A DNA stretch of 35,288 bases, taken from positions 1 to 35,288 of the forward strand of contig DUOV01000198.1 of NCBI GenBank assembly GCA_012838615.1, in the 5' to 3' direction. The notes below the pieces were generated by a model, which saw only the letters and a list, made by a program, of their open reading frames with translations, ran no database searches and had not been told where the DNA came from. Below are positions 1 through 8,825 of this stretch, one piece after another. This stretch comes from Clostridia bacterium (GTDB taxonomy: Bacteria; Bacillota; DUOV01; Zhaonellaceae). The position numbers and the translations under genes are program-made. Every line of letters starts with the position of its first letter. Position 1 is the stretch's first letter.

Positions 1-68
1 AACCTTAAGCCCAGCCCAACTGCTAGCACTAAAGCAATCGTAGTCAGTAGAAAACCGTGCTTTTTCAT
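1..68 (-). CDS. N-terminal fragment of a probable exported/membrane protein (MKKHGFLLTTIALVLAVGLGLR...), runs off window start
   Basis: Minus-strand ATG at 66-68 after a purine-rich 'gggagaggga' region; signal-peptide-like translation open to window edge. Confidence 0.5.
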   Translation of the reverse strand, partial: MKKHGFLLTTIALVLAVGLGLR

Positions 69-185
69 TCCCTCTCCCACCTATACATTTTTATCCTCCT
101 TGGAACGACCTACACCTTTAAAGTTGTGTTCCTTTTCTAAAAATGTATGTGAGAAAGCTTGCATCTATGCTTTTTAACTGGAACC

Positions 186-213
186 TAACCTCTTTTGTGA
201 ACAAAAGAGGTTA
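186..213 (-). terminator. Hairpin terminator downstream of the restriction-enzyme-like fragments
   Basis: Perfect inverted repeat TAACCTCTTTTGT-GA-ACAAAAGAGGTTA. Confidence 0.65.
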
Positions 214-222
214 GCCTTACTG

Positions 223-653
223 TTATAGCACCTTATGTTTGTCATAAATAGTTTCTACTGAACCATCCTCATTTACCCCTACTACAAAATCTACAAGATG
301 CTTATATTGCTCCGCTCTTCTAGTAAATTTTTTAGTAGGAAGGCCTATACCGTAACGGATAGTATGAACCTTGTACTCTACAACCAGTTCAAATATAGAC
401 TTTTTATAAATATTATCAGTAATCAACTCCTGAACTTTTATATAGTCTGGATAATAAAACCTGTCTTTATTTTTAAAGAAAAGGCATACTCCTTCTTTTT
501 TACAGCAACTATATCAGGAATTATTCCGCCTTTGTTCTTTTCAGAATAATTGCGATCAGGATGAAGCATTATCCCTGTCCCACTTTGGGGAAAATCATAG
601 GCCACTATGTTCCAGCCCTTACTAGAAAGGTAGGATAAAATAGTCTTGGTCAC
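223..653 (-). pseudogene. Type II restriction endonuclease-like protein split by a -1 frameshift (ORFs 438-653 and 223-426)
   Basis: Shifting frame at the 'gccttttcttt' run joins ...VAVKKKEYAF to FFKNKDRFYYPDYIKVQELITDNIYKKSIFEL...HKVL; adjacent to a C5 MTase. Endonuclease assignment is by context. Confidence 0.5.
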
Positions 654-668
654 TTTTTCCTCTGTCAG

Positions 669-1235
669 TTAGCCATCCCTCCAAACTGCGCCATCTGGAA
701 ATATGATGGCATCTGCAAAATATGAATATATCCTTATATGCTTAACTTTAGAGTAGGTAGAACCATACCTTACTTGCATATAGTAACGTGATATCATCTC
801 ATTAGATAACTCATTAAAATCTTTGGTTAGCAAGTTTTTGTCTTCACTCTTTTTTACAGCTGCAAAGAAGTGGTCTATAGATATGTTTTTTGAGTTAGAA
901 ACCTTAATGGTTTTATTTTCATGATCAATTTCTAATCTACCCCATAGCAAAACCAGGTTATTTCTACGCTCTTCGTAGGTTTTTCCTTCCCTACACAACA
1001 AATAATCAAGAGCAGCTAAAGCTCCCGGGTAAGGATCACCACGAAAATTAGCATCAATCTTATAGCTTACTGTATTTTCACGGCTGCGTAGCAACTCACC
1101 TATTTTATAGTTCCGGGATTCATATTGCTGTAAGTAATTAAGAATGTATTCAGTAGGAATAGTTACTGTCGAAGTCACAGGAGACATTTCATGTATGGTC
1201 CTACCTGCACTTTTAGCTGTAAACTCCTGTTGCAT
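669..1235 (-). CDS. Hypothetical protein of the RM cluster, 188 aa, no family recognised
   Basis: Intact ORF between MTase and endonuclease-like fragments, same strand. Confidence 0.5.
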   Translation of the reverse strand: MQQEFTAKSAGRTIHEMSPVTSTVTIPTEYILNYLQQYESRNYKIGELLRSRENTVSYKIDANFRGDPYPGALAALDYLLCREGKTYEERRNNLVLLWGRLEIDHENKTIKVSNSKNISIDHFFAAVKKSEDKNLLTKDFNELSNEMISRYYMQVRYGSTYSKVKHIRIYSYFADAIIFPDGAVWRDG

Positions 1236-1242
1236 AAGATTT

Positions 1243-2279
1243 CTACGTTGCCGGATAATAAGGTTTCCAAGTAAGTTGTTCCTGCCAGCAAGGACACCTG
1301 AACGGTTCCAAATCTAATTCAACTATCAGATCAGGGGTATCTAAATATAAAATTTTTTTAATATGATCAGGCATTGTATGAAAGTATCTAGGATTGTTGG
1401 CATCGCTTTCATACATTTTGTTTTTAATTACCTCATGATTTCTCAAGTCAGTATGGGCAATTATATAATCGGCAAAACTCTCCGTGCTACTGCCCTTTCC
1501 CCTGCTCGGAGGGAAGGCAAATCTCCTATTGCATCTAAGACCGTATAGTATTCTCTACCGGTTTCCGGCCCATTTGTTTTTTCCATATCATTAAAGTCAA
1601 ACACTTTTCCATCTCTAAAACCGACAAAAATTAATCTTTGTCTTTTTTGGGGAACACCAAAGTCAGCAGCATTAATCATCTCACATGCTACTCTGTAACC
1701 TCCCGCTTCAGATATCCCTTTTTTGATACTTTCTACAAATACACCATTTTTTGTGCTTCTCATTCCTGAGACATTTTCTATAACTACAACTTTAGGCTGA
1801 AGTGCCTTTACAAAGCGTAAAAACTCAATATATAAGAAATTTCTTCGATCATCAAATCTTCTTTTTTTATTATTTAATGAAAAGCCTTGACAGGGGATAC
1901 CACCAATTAAGACATCAATTTCCCTATAATCTATTAATCTTTTTATATCTTCAGGAGTTACTTTACGTATATCTCCCAGAATTGTACTTGCCCCAGGATG
2001 GTTTGCCTGAAAAGTTTCAATGGATGGTATATGTATATCTGCCCCTAACAAAATGTCATAACCCGCCATTTCAAATCCACAGGAAGTCCCCCCACAGCCA
2101 CAAAACAACTCCACCACGGTAGGGTTGGTTCCGGTATATAAACTGCCTTGATTATATTTAACATCACCATTATTGTAATAGGTGTTTTCTTCTGTATAAG
2201 TTTTACCTAGTTCACTTGTATCCATTTTAGACTCGCTCCTAAATAGACAATCTGGTTCTTTGCATATTTTCTCAACCAC
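1243..2279 (-). pseudogene. DNA (cytosine-5-)methyltransferase, frameshifted
   Basis: ORF 1461-2279 has VELFCGCGGTSCGFEMAG (motif I), GGIPCQGFS (motif IV, PCQ), VVIENVSG (motif VI), FGVPQKRQRL (motif VIII). A 1-nt correction near 'ggggaaaggg' continues into GSSTESFADYIIAHTDLRNHEVIKNKM... (ORF 1243-1446). No motif IX/X GNAVPP seen. Confidence 0.8.
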
Positions 2280-2350
2280 ATCCCAAAAAACCTTCCGGTC
2301 TTAAAACATTTTGCGTGAGAGGTTGGTTTCATAACTTTCTTTTAAATAAA

Positions 2351-2383
2351 ACAAAGTCCCAATCTTTGTTCTCAGGACTTTGT
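2351..2383 (-). terminator. Hairpin downstream of dnaB
   Basis: ACAAAGTCC ... GGACTTTGT inverted repeat. Confidence 0.45.
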
Positions 2384-2407
2384 ATGATCTCTTTATTAAA
2401 AATTTGG

Positions 2408-3739
2408 TTAAGATACATTGTGAGCTAAATCAACAAACTTAGTAAACTCTGCTAAAAAGCCTACCTCCACCGTCCCTGTGGGACCGTGGCGGTGCTTAGC
2501 TACAATGATTTCAGCAATCCCTTTTTTCTCTGTTTCCGGGTCATAATATTCAGGTCTGTGAATAAACAATACACAGTCACTATCTTGCTCAATTGAGCCT
2601 GACTCTCTAAGGTGACTTAAGGCCGGACGCTTATCATGAGTCTGCTCAACTGCCCGGCTTAATTGGGACAAGGCCAGCACAGGTAAATTAAGTTCCCTGG
2701 CTAGTGCTTTTAGGTTACGGGAAATCTCAGCAATTTCCTGTTGTCTATTCTCTGTTCTCCTGCTGGACTGCATCAGCTGAAGATAGTCGATAATGATCAA
2801 ACCTAAACCGTTCTCTGCTTTCAGTTTACGGGACTTGCCCCGTACCTCCAGGACACTAATCCCGGGAGTGTCATCAATATAGATTGGCGCTTCCGCCAAA
2901 CGCCCTGCTGCCATAGCCAGCCTTTTCCAGTCTTCCTCCAGTAAGTAACCGGACCTAAGTTTACTTTGATCAACTAAAGCCTCTGAGGAAAGCATCCGCA
3001 AAACTAACTGTTCTTTAGACATTTCCAGGCTAAATATGGCTACCGGGATTTTATGCTTTATGGCTACTTTTTGAGCGATGTTGAGACAAAAAGAAGTTTT
3101 GCCCATACCCGGCCGGGCAGCGCAAACAATCAAATCACTATTATGGAGCCCTGACAATAGTTTATCCAAATCACGAAAAGTAGGAACCCCGGTCAGATCT
3201 TCCTTATAGCGAGCCAGATTTTCCAGGTAATCCAGGGTCTCCATCAAGAGGTCCTTAATCGGAACAAATCCTTCCCTACGCCTTTCACTAGAGACCTGCA
3301 TTACCATTCTTTCAGCCTCATCAAGAAGGTGGGCTACGTCTTCCACTCCCTCATATCCTTTTTGGGCGATTTGGGTAGCAGTAGCAATAAGTTGCCGCAA
3401 AATAGCCTTTTCCGCAACAATCTTAGCATAGTACTCAGCATTGGCCGCTGTAGGCACTACACTAGAAAGGACAGCCAGATAAGAAACTCCACCTACTCTT
3501 TCCAGCAAACCGCGAGACCTGAGAGCATCAGTTAAAGTGACCAGGTCCACAGCTTGCCCTCCCTGATGCAGATCTAAGATGGTTTCATAAATAACCTTAT
3601 GGGCATCTTGATAAAAATCTTTTGATTTTACCAGCTCCACAATCTGGTCTATAGCATCTTGATCTAAGAGGAGGGAACCTAATAAAGCCTGTTCGGCTTC
3701 CGTATTTTGAGGTGGTACACGATCAAATAAAACACTCAC
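2408..3739 (-). CDS. dnaB: Replicative DNA helicase DnaB
   Basis: Full-length 443 aa; ARPGMGKTSFCLNIA Walker A, LIIIDYLQLM, LSQLSRAVE. Confidence 0.97.
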   Translation of the reverse strand: MSVLFDRVPPQNTEAEQALLGSLLLDQDAIDQIVELVKSKDFYQDAHKVIYETILDLHQGGQAVDLVTLTDALRSRGLLERVGGVSYLAVLSSVVPTAANAEYYAKIVAEKAILRQLIATATQIAQKGYEGVEDVAHLLDEAERMVMQVSSERRREGFVPIKDLLMETLDYLENLARYKEDLTGVPTFRDLDKLLSGLHNSDLIVCAARPGMGKTSFCLNIAQKVAIKHKIPVAIFSLEMSKEQLVLRMLSSEALVDQSKLRSGYLLEEDWKRLAMAAGRLAEAPIYIDDTPGISVLEVRGKSRKLKAENGLGLIIIDYLQLMQSSRRTENRQQEIAEISRNLKALARELNLPVLALSQLSRAVEQTHDKRPALSHLRESGSIEQDSDCVLFIHRPEYYDPETEKKGIAEIIVAKHRHGPTGTVEVGFLAEFTKFVDLAHNVS

Positions 3740-3763
3740 TCCTTATTCCCCCAAGAGATTCCT

Positions 3764-5680
3764 CTATTTATATGCTATCAAGTAGTTGATAGCCTCTTCA
3801 ATAGTTTTAACAGGAATAACTTCTATTCCTTTTAAACTAACTGGTACATCTTTTTTGTTTTCTTCCGGAATAAGCACCCTTACCATACCGGCCTGTTTGG
3901 CGCCGTAAATCTTTTCGTAGATTCCACCTACCGGTTTTACTTTGCCCTGAATAGATATTTCCCCGGTTACAGCCACGTCCTGCCGTAGGAGCTTATTATT
4001 CAAAACGCTGTAAATAGCTAGACTAATGGCCAGACCGGCAGAAGGACCGTCAATGTTACCACCGCCGACCACATTGATATGGAGATCATAATCGCTTAGT
4101 TCTAAACCACACAGCTTTCTAATAACTGCCCCTGCGTTAAACACCGAATCCTTAGCCATGCTGCCGGCAGTTTCATTAAAACGTATTCTCCCTTTACCCT
4201 TTTCCCTGCAGGGAAAGGCTACCGCCTCAATCTCGATTACTGAACCGATAAAACCGGCTACACCTAGACCAAAGATACGGCCCGTCTCACTTTCGGAACT
4301 GGCTTTTTGGGTCACATAAGGAGTCATACGGGCAGACTGGACTACACTATAGACGTGTTCAGCAGTAATACAAAGCTTATCCGGACTCTCACCTTTAAGG
4401 TGAAGCTGATAAAGAGCTAACCCATAAGCATCTGCCAAAATGTTATTAGCCTTCCGACCTTCTATAGTGTACTCGCTGATGATTTCAGGAACCTGAGGTT
4501 GGATATTAACCTTCAGTCTCGCTGCAGCTTGGACAACAATATTTTGGATTTCAGCGGGAGTTAGGGGTTCAAAAAAAACTTCAGCACACCGGGAGCGGAG
4601 AGCAGGATTTAATTCTCCCGGGTCTCTGGTAGTAGCTCCTATTAAAACAAAATCAGCCGGAGCACCTTCCTCAAATATTTTTTTAATATACTGGGGCACA
4701 TTTTCGTCATGAGGATCATAATAGGATGATTCAAAATCAACCCTCTTGTCCTCCAAAACTTTTAACAATTTATTCAAAAGCAGGGGATCCATTTCCCCAA
4801 TTTCATCAATAAACAGAATACCGCCGTGGGCATCGCTTACCAGACCTAATTTAGGTTCGGGAATACCTGTATCGGCCAGATCTCTTTTTGCCCCTTGATA
4901 AATAGGATCATGTACTGAACCAAGAAGGGGATTAGTCACATCCCTCGGATCCCATCGTAAAGTGGCACCATTTACTTCTATAAACGGTGCATCTTCTGCG
5001 AAAGGAGTGCCACAAATTTTTTTAGCCGCCTCTAAAGCAAGTCTGGCTGCCGTTGTCTTACCTACCCCGGGAGGGCCGTAAAGTAAAATGTGCTGGGGAA
5101 AGGGAGAAGCGATTTTAGAAACCAAGGCTTGAACGCCACGTTCCTGACCTACTATTTCCTCCAACCTTGCCGGCCGCAAAATCTCCATAGCCGATTTGGC
5201 CAGCTTCACCTGTTCCATCTTTTCTAAGACAGCCAGTTTCTTTAAAGTCTGAGCATTTTCAGGACCTGCACTTTCCTTAAGGATTTGCATTTTTATTTCC
5301 TGAACATACTCCTCGTGTCTTTCCTGCATCTTTTCAGAGATCTTACGTTCCAGCTTATCTTCAACTACTTTACGAGCCATGTAATCAGCCAATTCTTCTT
5401 CCAACTCTTCTAAAAGCTCCGGGATTTCTTCCAAAGAAGGCTTATCTTCTAAAGTTGGATCTTCAAAAACAATTTTTTGCAGGGCCAATACCCGTTCAGC
5501 TAAGTCGCCGGAACGGAGTAAATCTAAGGCTTCTAATTTACTTGCTTTTAAAATTACCCTGTCAGCTCCGTACAAGTCATGTAGTATTCCATAAATGGCC
5601 ATGACCTGGCGTCCGATAGGATCTTTCTCCTGCTGTAATGTTTCCATCAATGTCTGGGGTGGATGTTGATCATGTTGCAT
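3764..5680 (-). CDS. lonC: Lon-type ATP-dependent protease (LonC/LonB-like)
   Basis: GPPGVGKTTAAR Walker A, GILFIDEIGEMD Walker B, C-terminal Lon protease domain with GPSAGLAIS catalytic Ser. Confidence 0.88.
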   Translation of the reverse strand: MQHDQHPPQTLMETLQQEKDPIGRQVMAIYGILHDLYGADRVILKASKLEALDLLRSGDLAERVLALQKIVFEDPTLEDKPSLEEIPELLEELEEELADYMARKVVEDKLERKISEKMQERHEEYVQEIKMQILKESAGPENAQTLKKLAVLEKMEQVKLAKSAMEILRPARLEEIVGQERGVQALVSKIASPFPQHILLYGPPGVGKTTAARLALEAAKKICGTPFAEDAPFIEVNGATLRWDPRDVTNPLLGSVHDPIYQGAKRDLADTGIPEPKLGLVSDAHGGILFIDEIGEMDPLLLNKLLKVLEDKRVDFESSYYDPHDENVPQYIKKIFEEGAPADFVLIGATTRDPGELNPALRSRCAEVFFEPLTPAEIQNIVVQAAARLKVNIQPQVPEIISEYTIEGRKANNILADAYGLALYQLHLKGESPDKLCITAEHVYSVVQSARMTPYVTQKASSESETGRIFGLGVAGFIGSVIEIEAVAFPCREKGKGRIRFNETAGSMAKDSVFNAGAVIRKLCGLELSDYDLHINVVGGGNIDGPSAGLAISLAIYSVLNNKLLRQDVAVTGEISIQGKVKPVGGIYEKIYGAKQAGMVRVLIPEENKKDVPVSLKGIEVIPVKTIEEAINYLIAYK

Positions 5681-5711
5681 TACCTTGTTGATACCCCTTT
5701 CGGTTTTTTTG

Positions 5712-6158
5712 TTACTCGGCTACCACTTGGACCATTATTTTGGCAACTACCTGGGGATGAACTCGAATCGTTACGGGATAAGTGCCCAAGGCTTTGATAG
5801 CCTCTTTGATTTCAATTTTTCTTTTATCAATAGAGATGTCAAAATTCTTTTCTAAAAGCTCAGCAATTTCTTTATTAGTAATAGAACCAAAGAGCTTACC
5901 ATTATCACCAACTCTGGTTGCTGCCTGGATTGTTTTTCCCTCAATTTTTTGAGCAGTTTCCTTAGCCTTTTTAAGTTCAAGCTCTTTTTTCTGCTCCTGT
6001 TTTTTCTTCAGATTTTTCAATTCCTTTAAATTTCCGCTGGTGGCTTCTACTGCCAGATTCTTTGGTAAAAGGTAATTTCTAGCGTAGCCATCAGATACGT
6101 TTACCACATCACCTTTTACGCCCAAACTCTTAATATCCGCCTTTAAAATAACTTTCAT
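5712..6158 (-). CDS. rplI: 50S ribosomal protein L9 (ORF extends to 6203; MKVILKADIKSLG is the likely start)
   Basis: MKVILKADIKSLGVKGDVVNVSDGYARNYLLPKNLA, with upstream ggggtga SD. Confidence 0.97.
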   Translation of the reverse strand: MKVILKADIKSLGVKGDVVNVSDGYARNYLLPKNLAVEATSGNLKELKNLKKKQEQKKELELKKAKETAQKIEGKTIQAATRVGDNGKLFGSITNKEIAELLEKNFDISIDKRKIEIKEAIKALGTYPVTIRVHPQVVAKIMVQVVAE

Positions 6159-6222
6159 TAAATCACCCCGTTTTACTTTTGTTATGATATATATCCCGTT
6201 CAATCCGGTTTAAGGGCTTGCT

Positions 6223-7242
6223 TCAAATTTTTTTACCACCGGTTAGTCTACGATAATCAAATAATGTATCAAATATCCCCAAAGACGAAATAAAAATAAA
6301 AGCAAAGGGAAAATACATAAAGGTCATGAGTATTATTAAAAACCTAAAGCCTTTAGCAACTTTAAACTTATCTAAATAAAACTTTAAAATAGCCATGCCT
6401 ATCACGAAAAAAATAGGCCCATAAACCAGCATAACATTTTGACCAATTATCTTTAAAACTTTCCACCGGGTATAATCACCTAATAAAAACAAACCGAAAG
6501 CAACAATAAACCCCCATATGTAGTACCAGGGAATGCGCCAAGTTTGAAAGGGCGGTATACTTGGCAAACTAATATGCATTTTCTTCAAAATAATCCTGCT
6601 CAAAAAGAAACTTAAAAAGGCACTACTCAAAGAGCTTACAACCATAAATCCAGGAATGAGGGAAATAACTACGGTTAACAACCCTTGCATCATACTTTGA
6701 ATTTGGGCTTCTGAAAGACCACGTTCAGCCAGGTTTTCGAGGAAGCCCATTTGCTCATACATTTCCAGAACAGCATCCATAGCTTCCTGGGCTTGCGTTT
6801 GGAGGTAATCAGGCGAAAAGCCCGTTAACATAAAAGAAAGGAAGATGACTAGTATAGTCCCTAAGACAGCAGCCAGACAGCCATAAAAAAGTGTTTTGCC
6901 AACAGAAAGCTTCTTGCGAAAAGCAAAGCCGTAAATAAGGCCCATCAGGCCATATTCTAAAACTAGAGCCAAGCCGCTAAATGGTGTCCCGAACATCATA
7001 ATAAGGACTGTCGACACCAGTAAAACCAGCAAGCCAACCCGCATATCATGTCTTAGACAAATAACAATAATGGGAATGATCCATAAAAAATTGGTGATTA
7101 AGCTTAAGGGCGGTAAAAATAAACCTATAATAGCCAAAATGGTAGCTATCGCTGAAAGTATCGCACCTTCTACCAAGGCTTTTATTTTAATCGTACTATT
7201 CTCATCTCGTTTGCGATAATCCTGCACCTGTCCATCCCCCAA
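6223..7242 (-). CDS. YybS-family DUF2232 membrane protein
   Basis: Multi-TM 339 aa; gene neighbourhood rplI/rpsR typical of yybS. Confidence 0.8.
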   Translation of the reverse strand: MGDGQVQDYRKRDENSTIKIKALVEGAILSAIATILAIIGLFLPPLSLITNFLWIIPIIVICLRHDMRVGLLVLLVSTVLIMMFGTPFSGLALVLEYGLMGLIYGFAFRKKLSVGKTLFYGCLAAVLGTILVIFLSFMLTGFSPDYLQTQAQEAMDAVLEMYEQMGFLENLAERGLSEAQIQSMMQGLLTVVISLIPGFMVVSSLSSAFLSFFLSRIILKKMHISLPSIPPFQTWRIPWYYIWGFIVAFGLFLLGDYTRWKVLKIIGQNVMLVYGPIFFVIGMAILKFYLDKFKVAKGFRFLIILMTFMYFPFAFIFISSLGIFDTLFDYRRLTGGKKI

Positions 7243-7350
7243 AAGACTACATTTCAGTTAGTTCTCTTTACAACTTATTTATCCTTCTGCCAACTTTAGT
7301 GGCTTCTTAATATATCTACCTTAAATGAGAATATTTCCTAAAGCATAGTA

Positions 7351-7369
7351 AAAAAGCCTACGGCTTTTT
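7351..7369. terminator. Small bidirectional hairpin
   Basis: AAAAAGCC-TAC-GGCTTTTT. Confidence 0.45.
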
Positions 7370-7377
7370 AAGTCACC

Positions 7378-7417
7378 ACGACGCCTCCTATATGAGGCTA
7401 GTCCCTGTGGGAGTCCT
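7378..7417. repeat. Structured intergenic repeat copy 1 (outer stem + hairpin1 + TAG + hairpin2)
   Basis: acgac-gcctcctatatgaggc-tag-tccctgtggga-gtcct; same architecture as 33851-33891 and 33907-33945. Confidence 0.6.
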
Positions 7418-7571
7418 CAGTCGCCAGTCACCAGTAAAGGCATGCCTACAAGGAGGCGGATGTTTTGTGGAGCGGCATGTTTTACACTATAGCGCCTTCT
7501 GGCCCCTATCTCCAGTAATATATAGTATAAAACAAGGGGGCATCCATTGCCCCCCAACTTAAGTTACATAA

Positions 7572-7802
7572 TTATTCTGCTGTGGTGAAAGGCAACAAGG
7601 CAATATGTCTAGCTCTTTTAATGGCTGTTGTCAATTGCCTCTGGTGCCCAGCACAGTTACCGGTAATACGTCTGGGTAAAATTTTACCACGTTCTGTAAT
7701 AAACTTTTTTAATCTATTAACATCTTTATAATCAATGGCTTCTACCTTATCAACGCAGAAAGCACATACACGTTTACGACCGCGACGACGTTCACGTTTC
7801 AT
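7572..7802 (-). CDS. rpsR: 30S ribosomal protein S18
   Basis: [17 protein letters not shown]...[28 protein letters not shown]. Confidence 0.97.
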   Translation of the reverse strand: MKRERRRGRKRVCAFCVDKVEAIDYKDVNRLKKFITERGKILPRRITGNCAGHQRQLTTAIKRARHIALLPFTTAE

Positions 7803-7817
7803 TTACTACCCTCCTAT

Positions 7818-8231
7818 CTAAAATGGGAGATCATCGGGAAAATCAAACCCTGTTCCCAAGGGATCGTCTATATTCCCGCTGCCTTGGCCGGCAGGGCTTT
7901 GAGGTTTATCCTTTGGCCAATCCAGAAAGCGCACATTTTCGGCCACAACTTCTGAAATTTGGCGCTTTTGACCTTCTGCTGTATCATAACTCCTGACTTG
8001 CAGTCGTCCTTCCACAGCAACTAACCGGCCTTTGCCCAAATTATTAGCACAAATCTCGGCTAACTTTTGCCAGACAACTATTCTGATAAAATCAGCTTCC
8101 CGTTGTCCTTGTTGGTTAGTAAAAGGACGGTCTACGGCCAAGGTAAAGGTTGCCACAGCAATTCCGTTGGCTGTATACCTGAGTTCCGGATCTCTTGTTA
8201 AACGGCCTATCAATATAACTTTATTCAGCAA
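7818..8231 (-). CDS. ssb: Single-stranded DNA-binding protein
   Basis: MLNKVILIGRLTRDPELRYTANG ... acidic tail DFPDDLPF. Confidence 0.97.
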   Translation of the reverse strand: MLNKVILIGRLTRDPELRYTANGIAVATFTLAVDRPFTNQQGQREADFIRIVVWQKLAEICANNLGKGRLVAVEGRLQVRSYDTAEGQKRQISEVVAENVRFLDWPKDKPQSPAGQGSGNIDDPLGTGFDFPDDLPF

Positions 8232-8248
8232 AGTCTACACTCCTTTGC

Positions 8249-8548
8249 TTAACTGACTTTTTCATCTTCATGCCTAACAACAAGGTGCTTTAAGATCGCT
8301 TCATCGATCTTAATAAGCCGCTCCAGCTCCTGACAAGCTTCTGTTGAACTCTTAAAGTTCATCAGAACATAATAGCCTTCACGGTTTTTCTTTACCTCGT
8401 AGGCCAGTCTGCGCATACCCCATTCTTCAACATTGGCGACTTCCCCACCATTGTCCAGAATGATTTGCTTATACTTTTCAATAACTGCAGGTCTTTGTTC
8501 ATCGTCTACATTCTTGTTGATAATGTACATAAGTTCGTAATTGCGCAT
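8249..8548 (-). CDS. rpsF: 30S ribosomal protein S6
   Basis: MRNYELMYIINKNVDDE...GMRRLAYEVKKNREGYYVLMNF. Confidence 0.97.
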   Translation of the reverse strand: MRNYELMYIINKNVDDEQRPAVIEKYKQIILDNGGEVANVEEWGMRRLAYEVKKNREGYYVLMNFKSSTEACQELERLIKIDEAILKHLVVRHEDEKVS

Positions 8549-8825
8549 GACTTTTCACCTCCCTTCGGACTAACGGCCCCTATATAAATAAGGGCAGGGT
8601 GTGGGTACTAGATAACCACTATTCAAAAATTATAACATTAGAAAAGTCTAATTACAAGAAAATGGTCTAGTTTTTCTAATAAAAAGAGCAATATTTTGTC
8701 TAGTTATAGCAATTTTATAATAGTCAAGGGTTTGGTTTATTCTGTAAAATTAACAATGAATGCTTAGGTTACGTTAAATTTTCCCCACTTTTTTTATTTT
8801 TAGATTTTCAGAAAGGAGCCTTTTG

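Noticed and set aside
8549-8640. S6:S18 autoregulatory leader upstream of rpsF
   Set aside because: A weak GCCCTT/AGGGGC stem and a CCG are visible, but I could not confidently match the known bulged motif
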